Origin: Phymatolithon calcareum | Lineage: Eukaryota > Rhodophyta > Florideophyceae > Hapalidiales | Reading direction: 5' to 3' | Assembly (NCBI GenBank): GCA_977006965.1 | Contig: OZ345355.1 | Location: 1,116,001-1,180,000, forward strand | Length of the DNA stretch: 64,000 nt | Part shown: piece by piece, positions 1 through 9,937 of the stretch | Numbering within the stretch: the first letter of the stretch is position 1 | Layout of the letters: every line of letters starts with the position of its first letter | Program-made: the position numbers and the translations under genes | The notes under the pieces: model-generated | The model's database searches: none | The model's input: only the letters and a program-made list of their open reading frames with translations | What the model was told of the DNA's origin: nothing

Positions 1-200
1 CCGATGGTGGCGGCACCAATGACGGAACCGGGGCCATCGAGGGCTCCGGAGAAAACACCGGAGGAGCCATCAGCGGCAGCGGCGGCGGCGTTGGCGCCCA
101 TGGAGGAAGCAGTGGCCTCCTCGGCGGAAGAGATGTCGACCTTGGCGGACAAGGCAGTGGCAACGAGGCCGAAGAAAGCAAAGACGGTGGCGAACTTCAT
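1..200 (-). CDS. Secreted Ala/Ser/Gly-rich protein, 5' part only (runs off the window)
   Basis: The minus strand reads from an ATG at 200 to the window edge without a stop, giving about 66 residues. It starts MKFATVFAFFGLVATALSA, a typical signal peptide with a likely cut after ALSA. The mature part is rich in Ala, Ser and Gly, including an Ala run. Third codon positions are almost all C or G with very uniform codon choice, quite unlike the transposon ORFs nearby, which suggests a well-expressed host gene. A TATA-like box lies about 100 bases upstream. No domain is recognisable in the visible part, so function is unknown; an extracellular or cell-wall role is inference from the signal peptide and composition. 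Confidence 0.72.
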   Translation of the reverse strand, partial: MKFATVFAFFGLVATALSAKVDISSAEEATASSMGANAAAAAADGSSGVFSGALDGPGSVIGAATI

Positions 201-299
201 TTATGAGTTTTAGGTTGTTGAGTTAGAAACTGAAAGTTGTTGCTTGAGTGATGAGGTGCTGGAGGGGAAGAGGTTCTTGGGTCGGCAGTCCACTGGGTA

Positions 300-306
300 C
301 TTATAC
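300..306 (-). promoter_or_regulatory. TATA-like box of the secreted-protein gene
   Basis: The minus strand reads CTGTATAAGTACCC here, about 100 bases before the ATG at 200. A very similar context, TGTATAAGGGTCCC, precedes the CAP-domain gene at 21968-23236, which supports both as core promoters. Confidence 0.5.
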
Positions 307-881
307 AGTTGGAGGATGAAAAAACGAGTTGTCTACAGTCTGGTAGTTTACTCCGTTATTACCAGCTCGGCCTGACTGCGTTGCGAAGACTTGGCATTCC
401 TCTTTGAATACGTCCATTCAACGAGTAGTGAATTCAGATTTCGCTCTTGGGACAAACAGTCACCCCGTCATGACTATCCGCCCCTTGGGAGTTGAAATAA
501 GTTTCAGAATCCATCAGAGCTTCATAAGACTGACACTGTAACAGTCTGTCCAATATTTTCAGGAGCACCACCCGTCGTTCAGGCCTTGATGTTCAACAGA
601 GATCGCAAGATATCTGCCTTCGATATTCGAATCTTCAGCGGGAATCGCAATGTGGCCCTTGTTTGTGCACATGTGCCAAACCAACCTTAGAAATGGGCTA
701 TTGCCCGGAAGTTGAATGGCCAGAATACGCCGCTGGGGCACTCTTCACAATCACTGTAACTATTGTATATTCAACTTTACCGTCATGCCATAAAAATGGA
801 AGTTGCAATCGGGCCGCGTCATGCATCTGGTCCTCATGGCGATGTGCAGACCTATCTTGCCCAATTGAGAGCCCGTGCCAC
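307..881. other. Unassigned DNA upstream of the secreted-protein gene
   Basis: I see no coding region or repeat that I can support. Open frames on both strands here lack recognisable domains. It is the target into which the LINE at 896-1367 inserted. Confidence 0.4.
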
Positions 882-895
882 ACTACGAATTTGAG

Positions 896-1367
896 GATCA
901 CTCGGGAATCCCCAGTGTCCTTCGTTCTAGCGCTGCAGTATGCCTGCGGCAGATTCCCACAGGTGTCAACAACAAGTATGACTGAAGAATTCGGCACCAG
1001 AGCCAGAGAGCATATGGAAACCCTTGAACGCACGTTAGCAGGGTACGAACTTGAAGGAGAAAAACGACTGGAAACAGAAAAGGCGCTGGATGAGCTCTTA
1101 CTATTTAGCAAGACACTCAAAGAACGCATGGAGACCGAAGAAGGCTTGTATTAATCCGCAGAAGGCAAGACAAAAAGTGGTCGAGACCAAGCACCAACAA
1201 TCCCGTAGAGGACTGAAATAGGACTACTTTGAGTCCTGAGTTTTCCCGTCCGCCATTCTGGTGGACGTTTTGTGAGCTACACAAAGGTAGGTAGCATCAG
1301 AGGAAGCCTTGCCCATATCTTCGGAAGTCTGTGGGGCTTTTAAATAAACTTGAAAGGAAAAAAAAAA
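896..1367 (+). mobile_element. LINE family E, 5'-truncated copy (E-1)
   Basis: This is the 3' end of a non-LTR retrotransposon. The 14-base duplication ACTACGAATTTGAG flanks it exactly at 882-895 and 1368-1381. Codons from about 930 to 1154 encode the conserved LINE C-terminal segment (LQYACGRFPQVSTTSM and onwards to a stop after GLY), also present in the other LINEs of this window. The 3' UTR ends with GGGGCTTTTAAATAAACTTG and a short A-rich tail. The first ~30 bases (896-927) do not match the corresponding part of E-2 at 41689-42779 and look like filler added at the 5' junction. Confidence 0.85.
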
Positions 1368-1381
1368 ACTACGAATTTGAG

Positions 1382-1605
1382 TGGGACGTGGAGTAAATAC
1401 TCCCAAGTTTGTTCCAAATTACGGTCATCATTCCAAAACCAAGAAGCAGTCCAGAATTTATCCGATATTAATCTCGTGTCCACTTGAGGTATCCTTCTAC
1501 ATGCATATTTCATGTCCAGTGTCGATGTCGCACCTTCGGAAATCTTAAGACGGTGGGATTATCTCAGCCATCGGACCACAGTGGGACAACGTCCGGTTTG
1601 CGGTG
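1382..1605. other. Unassigned DNA between LINE E-1 and LINE B-1
   Basis: Nothing recognisable; it continues the host sequence seen before 882. Confidence 0.35.
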
Positions 1606-2320
1606 TTTTTGAATTTGGAACTTATTAAACGCCCTCAGAAGCACTCATCAGACTGCAAGGAGATCCGTTTCAGCAGCTACTCTCTTATAACTTCGATCAT
1701 GTACTCAAATCCGTGTAATCTGGGTTAACGTCGAAGCCCTGCCTGCAAGAACCCTCTTCCGGGGGCGGAGGGAAAAGCTTGGGGTTCAATGGTCAGATTT
1801 CCTATGGGGCTCAGGTCGACGCTCAATTGACGCCTTCTCTATTCTATGCGGTCATAAAAGACGATTTGCAGAAGAGTATTTTGTCTAGAGCTTTTTCCGC
1901 GATATCAATCTGCTCTTTGGTTAGTAGATATCTGCCGAGATATTCCTCGAGGTAACTCATGAGGGCTGGAGCAGTATCACCGAACTAACGTTTTTTGCAG
2001 CTGTTTAGTTGTTTATTTGAAAGACCTCATTAACAGTCCTACGACTGTACGGGAGCAGCTTTTTGTAACTTGTTCATTCTAGTATATTGCCTGGTTCCTA
2101 ATACAGGGACTCGTCGTTTTCCATATTGTCAATTATGGTGACGCTGTAAAGTAGTATGGAGTCTATTCGTTCTTAACATTCCTGAAGTATGGTACCGAAC
2201 TAATTGCTACGAAGAGCTATCAAAAACAACCGAGTATATGCTAGGGAATATTTGATGATTTTATTTTGAGAGCTCCCAAAGCCTCACCTTGGAGTAACGG
2301 GGCAGCTCTTGCGATAATCT

Positions 2321-2570
2321 CTACGCTAAAGTCCTCTGGCTACTCAAAACGTTCTTGATTTGTAATTCTCTCCCAACAAGAGCTCCTGTGAGTCTCTTGC
2401 ACTCAAACTCAATTTCTGTACTCATATTCGACGAAGCTAGAGTACGTTGTAAGTCGACTAGTTCGATCACCGCGGTAATCCCACAGTAGGCACCCAATAC
2501 TGATTTCCTCCAAAGGGGTGCTCGGTTGAATGTCAACCTTAGGCACCTTAAACGTGCTTTTCTTTCTCCT
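2321..2570 (-). repeat. Repeat G fragment (coding-like)
   Basis: The minus strand encodes RLTFNRAPLWRKSVLGAY and a following segment with FECKRLTGALVGRE. Related peptides occur at 5013-5260 (+) and 19975-20070 (+), so this is a dispersed repeat whose protein sequence is better preserved than its DNA. The family is not recognised. Confidence 0.55.
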
Positions 2571-2658
2571 ATGTAAAGGTATATGCTAGGGGCGCAAATA
2601 GAATACCAGACATAAGAGTAGAGCCGCCCTAGTGAGGGTAGCACCTGAGGAAGCCTTG

Positions 2659-3083
2659 TGAGTTGGGAACATAATTGTTACACAGAAAAGTTACTGAGAT
2701 CCAAGCTTTTTTTTGAATTTGGAATTTATTAAACGCCCTCAGTAACACTCATGAGACTGCAAGGGAGATGCGTTTCAGCAGCTACGTTGTAGCTTCGATC
2801 ATATATTCAAATACTTGTAACCCGGGTTAACGTCGTAGCCCTAGCTGCAAAAACCCTCTCCCGTAAAAGGGCGGAGGGAAAAGCTCGGGGTCCACTGATC
2901 AGATTTCCTCAATTGACGCCTTGTCTATTCCATGTCGTCGTAAAAGACGATAGTGAAGAAGAGTAGCTTGTCTAGAGCTTTTTCAGTGATATCAATCTCC
3001 TCTTTGGTCAGTGAGATACAAGCTGCTCTGTTGTCGATAAATCTGGAGTTGAGGGCTTGTAAAAGAAACACATAAATTTCCCC
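2659..3083 (+). mobile_element. Poly(C)-tailed retroposon fragment, split by a LINE B insertion
   Basis: Bases 2659-2707 and 3025-3083 together match the 3' tail of the composite retroposons at 14452-15290 and 34679-35461 (TGAGTTGGGAACATAATTG, then GCTGCTCTGTTGTCG, then a C run). The 15-base duplication CCTGAGGAAGCCTTG flanks it at 2644-2658 and 3084-3098. It sits inside a LINE D tail and is itself interrupted by LINE B-2, so it documents an intermediate layer of nesting. Confidence 0.8.
2708..3012 (-). mobile_element. LINE family B copy B-2, 305 bp
   Basis: This is a 5'-truncated minus-strand LINE B 3' end with the T run at its left edge and the GAATTTGGAATTTATTAAAC terminus. Flanks are GAGATCCAAGCT (2696-2707) and GAGATACAAGCT (3013-3024), a 12-base duplication with one mismatch. 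It is the innermost element of a four-deep nest. Confidence 0.85.
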
Positions 3084-3466
3084 CCTGAGGAAGCCTTGCC
3101 CGTATATTCGTATGACTGTGGGGCTTTTTATTGCAATAAAAAAGTATCACCGAACTTGTCTGCGAGAAGTGATGTGCTCATAGGGGGGGACCGCCCGAAT
3201 GCCCACTTTGCGGCTTACCATTTTTCTCTTTCAGCTTGATTCGAGTCTTTCACCGTCTTTTTTAAAAAGGAGTCTTCGAAGTTGCCCTGCGGTTTTCCCT
3301 TCCTGCATAGGCTTGATGGGGAGCCAGAAACTTAATAATAAATGAAGGTACTCCTTTTGCGTTCAGCAAAAGTGCTTATCTTCATGAAGGCCAAGAGTCC
3401 AGTTTTGCGCCTCGTCCAGCGGCACCTGGTCTGTAGGTATACCTCGAGCCCGAGAGGCATTCCTAG

Positions 3467-3960
3467 TGTCTAGTTTACCGAAATTTTCCCTCAATTGAAG
3501 GTATGAGATTCATGTAATTTTTTGAAAACGAAAGCTCTCCAATATCAGGCTGTTCGACAGTGTTAAGCTTATGGATGGCAACAACGCGCTTCGTGAAACA
3601 TCTGAACCAAATGAAAGCGACAGATGCATGTTTCGCCACCATAAAGCTTGCTACTTGATGAACATATGGTAGTCATTTTCCTCACTTTGCAAACTTTGCG
3701 GTTGATTTGCGCGGCATAAGTAGTCGTCATGGCATTCGAATTCTTCCTTTTTTCTCGGTGAGAATGAAGCGGGTTCGAGCACCGCTCTCTAACGTAAATG
3801 TACGATATGAATTGACTGCATGTTGACGAGTAGTACTGGAGTTAAATGCGGTATCGATGAATTGCTGGATCAGTACTTCATGTTCTCTTTGTTGCATCAA
3901 ACGCTGCTGACACTCTGGATGAACTTCAGAGATTAGAAGCAAGTTATCAACGAAGAAAGT
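3467..3960 (-). mobile_element. piggyBac-like element, truncated copy 3
   Basis: The left end CTAGTGTCTA followed by a CCTCAATTGA palindrome (3463-3495) and about 480 bases inside match the left end of the element at 8514-9736 and the inverted right end of the one at 12072-14014. No matching right terminus is visible, so this copy is truncated. Shared peptides on the minus strand (EVLIQQFIDTAFNSSTTR against LFEQFIDNTFTTRITR elsewhere) come from the same degenerate coding region. Confidence 0.6.
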
Positions 3961-3990
3961 TGCCGGTACGAATGTGTTCACACGAAACGA

Positions 3991-4459
3991 ATGTAGAGTA
4001 CGGGATTCTGTTTGCCGAACTCCTCCGTCACTGGTCTGTAGATGATGGACATTTCCTGGTTTGCTTGCAGTGCCAAGCCAAGGGAGGGCTGACAGAACGA
4101 ATACGTATAACGCCCTTACCGCTTCTTCAACACCGGTACTTCTCCCAAGTTCCTGTATGGGATGTGCTCCTCATGCGCGGACTGTACTTGCGCCGACTTC
4201 GAGTTCCTGTCTCGTTAGTGTTACTGTCCCTTCTCGTTCCTCGTCGCCGCAAGATTTACCGGCAAGTAGTATATACATTCTCTGTCGCTTACCGTGGGCC
4301 GTGATAGTTTAGCAAGCTATCTGACCTCCCCATGTGGGTGTCCGCTTACCCGCCCATGGTAGGTCATCTTCAATCTAGTGTGTTGTCTCTGTTTAGTATT
4401 TAGGCTCTTCGACCAATCTCAGAAGGTGAGGGTATCGATCAACGACCCAGTAATCCTCT
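3991..4459. other. Unassigned DNA
   Basis: It lies between a piggyBac-like relic and a LINE fragment. Short open frames exist on the plus strand but none shows a domain I can name. Confidence 0.35.
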
Positions 4460-4930
4460 TCATTCAACCCCACACATCTGAGCTGTCACTGTTGAACCAC
4501 GCACAACCGGCCATTCCCATGGCGGCCCCTGGCATGACCGGTTCTATAACGACAATTGGAGCTGTGGGTTTGTCGTTCGACGCCGAAATATTCTCGGCGG
4601 TCTGAGCTTTTGAGGAGATATAACACTTGTGAATCCCATGCGTACACCACATTCGCAGGGTTGCAGACAGAAGGAGCTTCCTCGATGCACTGACCGGGCA
4701 ACGATGGATGTATGGGGAGATGACATGCTGTCGGATACTATCGGAAGGCTGATTTATGATAAGATCGCTTGCAAAGCAATTTGGATCCCAAGCTACTGTG
4801 GGCTCCCTGGGAACGAAAAAACGGACGACCTTGCTCGAAAAGGCAAGCCTGGTGGCGCATCAAAATATACCCATAACCATAGAATCTGTGCGGTCGATTG
4901 TCAATCTGCATCAGCCGTCAAAACTTAGGA
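4460..4930 (+). pseudogene. RNase H domain of a LINE (group F), degenerate
   Basis: In pieces of three frames the plus strand encodes a LINE-type RNase H. It has SFDAEIFSAV followed by AFE (the usual S-x-AE-x-x-A motif) near 4570-4615, and AIWIPSYCGLPGNEKTDDLA near 4776-4840 (the usual W-x-P-x-H-x-G-x-x-GNE-x-AD-x-LA motif). In the second block the motif His is Tyr (PSYCG) and the Ala before the Asp is Thr. Stops lie between the blocks. RNase H of this form is carried by I/Jockey- and Tad-like LINEs; assignment beyond that is not possible. Confidence 0.65.
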
Positions 4931-5012
4931 GTATACAGTTGTTACCCAAATCTATCTTTCTTCTTATTCTTTCTGAGAAGTCGAACAGAAATCTAGAGAC
5001 TTCCCGGAAAGG

Positions 5013-5260
5013 TTGGAACCTCTAGAGCTCTGTGTGGTCGAAGGGACGCGGGCTGAGCTGGTTGCGCTCCAACGCATCTTATCATCAGTGCAGGTCGGCC
5101 CTGATGTTGAAGATGAGTGCAAGCGACTCACACGTGCACTTGTTAGTAGAGAAATTCGAATTAAGGAGGCCATGAGTGACCAGACTGCGCTACATTAGAA
5201 AACGGTTCTTAAAGCAAGCCCTGTTACTCCTGGGTGAGGCGCTGGGAGCTTTCAAACAAA
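5013..5260 (+). repeat. Repeat G fragment (coding-like)
   Basis: It encodes ELVALQRILSSVQVGP and DECKRLTRALVSREIRIKEA, close to the peptides at 2321-2570 (-) and 19975-20540 (+). The bases CTGGGAGCTTTCAAA at its 3' side also match 20480-20500. The protein family is not recognised. Confidence 0.5.
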
Positions 5261-5544
5261 TCATTACATATCCCCCGAAGGGACGCGGGCCGTAATTCGG
5301 AGAGGAGCAACCTTCTTTTACTCCCAGCTCATTGATACGAGAGACGCTCAATTCGCTTCTGTCCAGGTCACCTACTAAACAGGTTTAATAAATTTTTCAA
5401 CATAAAAAGAAAAGTCCTACTGTAGGACCTTGATGACTTCAATTTGAGTTGCGAAGCGCTCAGTCGCAAGAGGAATAAGCGTTTTCCACAATCGCTTATC
5501 CAAGGGCAAAGCAGCGGACGCGACAGATAAATACTTTTGAGGAA

Positions 5545-5627
5545 ACTCGCTAAATGGCTACCAAAAGTGTAAAAGTACGCTAAATGGCCACCCCTAGCCA
5601 AACCTACTACACCCCCTAGCAAAATGC
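5545..5627. repeat. Left arm of a 1.2 kb-spaced inverted repeat
   Basis: This stretch contains CGCTAAATGG twice, about 30 bases apart, followed by GGCCACCC and AGCCAAACCTACTAC. The reverse complement of 6692-6772 has the same parts in the same order at roughly 80 percent identity. The pair could be the ends of an old DNA transposon, though no target duplication is evident. Confidence 0.55.
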
Positions 5628-5659
5628 ACTATCATATTCACTTTAGCCGGACCTAAAGG

Positions 5660-5815
5660 AGACCAGAGGTTGGTTTTTGTAGTCCACTGAATCATGTTAC
5701 ATCAACAAGAAAAGAAAATCTTTCATAGGCAGAATCTAGCCAAAACCTCTTGGCCCTAGGAAAGTTGCCCCAATCGTCAGCAAATGCGTTGGTAACTTTT
5801 AAATAAAAATCTACC
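5660..5815 (-). repeat. Repeat R fragment
   Basis: It is the reverse complement of sequence at 23980-24200: the block CCAAAACCTCTTGGC and neighbours correspond to GCCAAGAGGTTTTGG there. A third partial copy starts at 9741. No domain is recognised. Confidence 0.5.
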
Positions 5816-6380
5816 CATCCTAGCCGGACCTACTAGAGCACTCAAGGCGACAGTAAAATTTATTGCGTACGCTACTCTCTCTCGTTTAGCTCTTCGTCGC
5901 AACTATTGATAGCATCTCCGTCATTGAAGGCGATGAGGTCCATGATCATGGACTGGGCCGCTTTTTCGATGTGCTTTCGCTTCGCACGGACAAGGTTTTG
6001 AGTGTTGGGCCTACCGCATGTCTATGAAAATGATTGGTGTGTCCACTCGAGGAGCAGTGGCGTGCCCTCATTTCGAACAGCAAGTTAGAGCTTGCGGCCG
6101 GCTTAGCGACAATTAGAAACGGCAATAAATCGTCTTGTATTTGTTGGTCGCCAGGGACTCCAACACGCGAGATGCTGCCCTCGTGCTGCTTGGACCACGC
6201 TCTCAACATCCATACGTCCCCGGACTTGTGCTTGTTCTACGGGTCGAACGCGACCTGATGCTGAGCCTAGCAGCGCACAAAAGCGCAGCGGCGACGTGGC
6301 TGCGTGGCCGCTGGTGCTATTGCATAGTCTCCCACCTGTAGGACGAGCTCCTTCTTTTCCATGATTTCAAATCGGGTAGT

Positions 6381-6547
6381 TTTTTTTGAATTTTGAATTT
6401 ATTAAACGCCCTCAGAAACACTCATAAGACTGTAAGGGAGATGCGTTTCAGATGCTACTACCTTGGTAGCTCCGTTAAAGCCCGCAAAAGCTCGTTGATA
6501 TCGTCGTAGCCCTAGCTGCAAAAACCCTCCTCCAGAGAAGGTGGTGC
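6381..6547 (-). mobile_element. LINE family B insertion, 167 bp
   Basis: Only the last 167 bases of a LINE B are present, with the T run at the left edge. The flanking duplication TCAAATCGGGTAGT is exact at 6367-6380 and 6548-6561, so the boundaries are firm. Confidence 0.88.
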
Positions 6548-6691
6548 TCAAATCGGGTAGTGCGGGAACGCTATGAGTTGAGCTTATCAGGCGAATTCAA
6601 GAATGAGCACAAAACTTGGATTTAGGGGAAGTAGCAGGGCTATTTCTATTTTTTCCCTCCAAAGAACGCAACTGCCAGCGCTTCAAGTACC

Positions 6692-6772
6692 GGATGAGTA
6701 GTAGTTTTGGCTTGGGTGGCCATTTAGCGTACTTTTATTACTTTTGGTGCGCATTTAGCGAATTTCCTCATT
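6692..6772. repeat. Right arm of the inverted repeat pair
   Basis: It is the reverse complement of 5545-5627 at about 80 percent identity (GGGTGGCCATTTAGCG, then GCATTTAGCGAATTTCCTC). Confidence 0.55.
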
Positions 6773-6843
6773 TACTTTTGCATTCTGACTGGCTGTCAAA
6801 CGTGTACGAAAAGGTTTGCATCCCAGCCAATCCGTGAGTTTCT

Positions 6844-7125
6844 GTGTTTGTCCTATCAGTACAGGATCCCTGGCAAGAACAAGCAAGAAACGAAGATTCC
6901 GAACTCGATGAAGCTCTCACAGTTATCTCAAACTTAATGCCCAAGCAACGACTTTCCGATATTCAAAAAGAGATGCTGGAAATAGCAGTTGATACCGGCC
7001 AAAGAAAATGTCCGAAATCAAAATGAAAACGTAAGCGAAGGATTGTAGCACAACGAAAAGTCTCTCAGGTGCAATGATAATTGACTAAGGGAGCTTCAAT
7101 AAAACAGAAATCCATCAATCCTATC
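6844..7125 (+). repeat. Repeat G, downstream block
   Basis: The translation WQEQARNEDSELDEALTVIS is nearly repeated at 20590-20655 (WQEQARNEDPELDEALKDIS), and the non-coding bases after the stop also match (7030-7120 against 20690-20780). Spacing from the upstream G block differs between the two loci because the first one carries about 1.5 kb of extra DNA. Confidence 0.55.
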
Positions 7126-8509
7126 AGTACAGGTGCTTCTCTGGTTTAAGAGTTTTCGCAATTTTGATGAATGTCTTCCTTTTGGATATGATGAACTCTA
7201 GTTAGAAAAATTGGGTCTCTCGTATTTCCTGTAACCTTACCAGCAGTCTGTTTCGTCGATCAGCAAAGCACGGTACGATGCTTGGAATGAACGAGGAGTC
7301 ATATCAATTGCAGGTACTGACTATATATTTGTGGAAGTGATGCATTTCTATCCTTCAAATCGGGTTGCTGTTGAGTCTTCTATGTCCAGGGAACTTTAAA
7401 AGCCTGCAGCATCTCGTTTCTTCGCCGTTTGTACCGAGTACTGTAGCCTCAGATGAGTGTAGCGCAAGCGTTTGCGTTGTTTTTTTCCGGTACTGCTGAG
7501 TCTACGATTTAGCTTTTCCGGACAGCTTTGGATTCTAAGCGCTGAGAGGTTGGAAACCAATCTTCGACGCGGTATTATTTCTGGTCTTCATAGAATTTAA
7601 TTTTATTGATGCGAAGGAGAGATAATCTGCTCTCCATTTTCCTTAGAAGTCATACCATCTACTGCTGCGTGTGCCGAAGTGTTCTCTTTCATTCCAAAGA
7701 TGGCTGGCTAGGTAACTGAAGGTTAAGTGGCACCTTGATTTTTCTTCATATTACCGTCGTGTCCAGCTCAATCTTTCCGTGGACTTTCCTTGCATCCTCT
7801 CTTGTCCATACTGGCTTCCGTATTTATTTTCTTCAACGTGGTTGTGCAGCGTCTCTTCCAGACGTCCAAGCTCCTCTTCCAGTAGCGTCGATTCCACACA
7901 TATCGTCTCACGAACTATTGCGCGTATGGATTTCTATAACAGATAGGTTCGAGCCTGCGTGCTTTATGTATTTTGCGGAAGAGCTGCAGCTTGGGCTCGT
8001 TTTTCTATAGTCTATTTTACTGCCTTCATTCAATATTTCGTCCTCAGTTTTCGGCTTATATTCAGGCTTATACCTCCCGTAAGCGCACGACATAGCTTTA
8101 GCTCAACACACTATCTTTCTCATCCTCTTCACTTCTAAACATTTTGCAGGCACTTTTGGCCTGCTGAGTGAAGAAGGCCAGAGGTAGATGACATTTGTAT
8201 CACTGTTCCACAATGCCATGTACAATCTTTTAAGATAAAATAAATTACTAATCTGCAGTTGCACCAGCTGCGCAAAACTCTGTTCTAGACCTCCGTCGAT
8301 TCTTGATAGTATTAATTTGAAGTAGTCTCCTGTCCTGTACCACATCTACCCAGGAGTACCCCTTGTTTCATCCACGGGATGCGTGCAGGAGTCATAGAAG
8401 GGAATCGGTAAGCCATGAGTCTCTCGCTCTGTCTCTGTGTTATATTATGACATGGAACAAGGAACACCGGTTAGGGCGCACGCTTTGAAAGAATGAAAGT
8501 GTCTTACTC
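7126..8509. other. Gene-free stretch
   Basis: No gene or repeat that I can support. A minus-strand peptide WYRTGDYFKLILSRIDG (near 8290-8345) faintly resembles core motifs of adenylate-forming enzymes, but the spacing is wrong and a stop lies just before it. Confidence 0.35.
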
Positions 8510-8513
8510 CTAG

Positions 8514-9736
8514 TGTCTATTTTAGGGAAAATTTCCCTCAATTGAGGGAAGAGATTCATTTAATTTTTTGCTCATGAAAGTTACTCGCTATCAAGCGCAT
8601 CAACAGTGCCAAGCTCATAGATGTCTTCAGCATGCTTAGTGAAGCAGTTCCTAACAGTGGCAATGTCGCAAATGTATATTGTGGCACTATCAAGCGTATT
8701 AAATTGTGAGAACACAATGGTCGAGGTCTTGCATTTTCAAACTCTGCAGTTGTTTTGCACAACAAAAGTAGTCATCATGACCTCTACAATCATTCTTTTA
8801 CTTTTCTTAGTGGTAACGTGGCGTCCAACACTGCTCTCGAATGCAAATGTACGCTCTGGCGGGAATGAACTTCCACAAGTAATGCGCTTGTCAAATGCTG
8901 TCGAAGACTTGCTCTCTCGGCACTTCACAAAACCTTCACTGCGTCATGTGCTGCTGACACTCTGCATGGTCACCAGAGAATAGCAGCTAGCTAACAACCT
9001 AGAAAATCTCCAGAAGAGTTAGATGGCCCCTATGAACTATAGGCGCACTTGTTGAAATCTCGAATAAGAAGTCTCCGTTTAGAGTTTTTTTTTTGAATTT
9101 TGAATTTATTAAACGCCCTCAGAAACACTCATAAGACTGTAAGGGAGATGCGTTTCAGATGCTACTACCTTGGTAGCTCCGCTCCGTTTAGAGTGCGAAG
9201 TTTCCACAACTGAGAGTAAAATCGTCTCTAAAACGGACATAGAACTTCCGCTTGTACCTTGGGACCCAATGAGCGCACGTATTAGGCTCGCGGTCGGGCG
9301 TGATGACATCAAGTTCCCGGTGCGATGTTTGGTCTCAAGGGCCTTGTAAGACTTAGGCGAGAGCGACCATTGATTTTTCCCCGAGTACATTCTGAACCAT
9401 ATTACTCACCTTTTTTGACTTCGAAATGGCTCCGTATAGTCTGGAGCACTCTGCAAGACTGCTTGCAGATGCTGCCTTGGTGTGTGCTGATGTACCGACC
9501 GCGCGCGGCCGGTGTTTTTCTCCTGGAATGGCAGGTCTGGTACTTCTGCGTGAGCAACATATTTTCGTTTCTAGCGCCGAACGAAGCGAATTTAAGGTAG
9601 TAGTGTGGATACTCCTCGGACAGAAGATGAGCCAGGCTTTACGAATATGGCGTGAGCGATCTGTTTCGAATTTGCTTTATTGATTTTTTCGAGCTTTCAA
9701 ATCGCCCCTCAATTGAGGGGGTTCGTAAAATAGACA
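8514..9736 (-). mobile_element. piggyBac-like DNA transposon, copy 1
   Basis: The terminal inverted repeats TGTCTATTTT and AAAATAGACA each continue inward to a CCTCAATTGAGG palindrome. CTAG flanks both ends (8510-8513 and 9737-9740). The interior matches copy 2 (12072-14014) in inverted orientation, including the block at 9390-9700, so its decayed transposase lies on the minus strand. A 96-base LINE B fragment sits inside at 9086-9181. It is about 1.2 kb against 1.9 kb for copy 2, so it is internally deleted. Confidence 0.7.
9086..9181 (-). mobile_element. LINE family B insertion, 96 bp
   Basis: Only the 3'-terminal ~96 bases of LINE B are present, with the T run on the left. The exact duplication CTCCGTTTAGAGT occurs at 9073-9085 and 9182-9194. 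Confidence 0.88.
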
Positions 9737-9740
9737 CTAG

Positions 9741-9830
9741 TAGTGCCAAGAGGTTTTGGCTGGATTCTGCCTATGGAAGAGTTTCTCTTTTTTTGGTGCA
9801 CGATGTGCGAGTAACGCTAAGGTTACTCAT
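9741..9830 (+). repeat. Repeat R fragment
   Basis: It matches 24091-24150 (GTGCCAAGAGGTTTTGGCT and following) and starts directly at the flank of the piggyBac-like element. Confidence 0.5.
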
Positions 9831-9937
9831 CATCCACGGGGCTCCTAAGTTACCTAACGCTTCCCGAACTTAATCCCATTCTGCGTACTCGCCTAACGGT
9901 TTCCCGCAAATACTCGGATCGTCCCAGCGCGATAACG

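Larger units (their letters stand above)
1987..3142 (+). mobile_element. Insert with a LINE family D 3' tail, nested in LINE B-1
   Basis: The insert ends in the family D tail (from about 2595 to 3142, interrupted). That tail is the reverse complement of the D copies at 11951-14413 and 26664-28710, ending GGGGCTTTTTATTGCAATAAAAAA. Its exact flanks are AGTATCACCGAACT repeats. The 5' ~600 bases are not LINE D: they include an antisense piece of repeat G (2321-2570). The insert is therefore either a chimeric cDNA made by template switching or an older nested join. A poly(C)-tailed retroposon is inserted at 2659-3083. Confidence 0.7.
1606..3290 (-). mobile_element. LINE family B copy B-1, split by a nested insertion
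   Basis: Bases 1606-1986 and 3157 to about 3290 are the two halves of one minus-strand LINE B 3' end, recognised by match to the longer copy at 30184-31931. The 3' terminus is the T run followed by GAATTTGGAACTTATTAAAC. The halves are separated by a foreign insert (1987-3142) flanked by the 14-base duplication AGTATCACCGAACT at 1973-1986 and 3143-3156. The coding part is degenerate. The right-hand boundary is approximate because similarity fades after about 3260. Confidence 0.75.

Noticed and set aside
8280-8345. Minus-strand WYRTGD and SRIDG peptides resembling adenylate-forming enzymes
   Set aside because: Spacing between motifs is too short, a stop precedes them and no other motif is nearby; probably chance.
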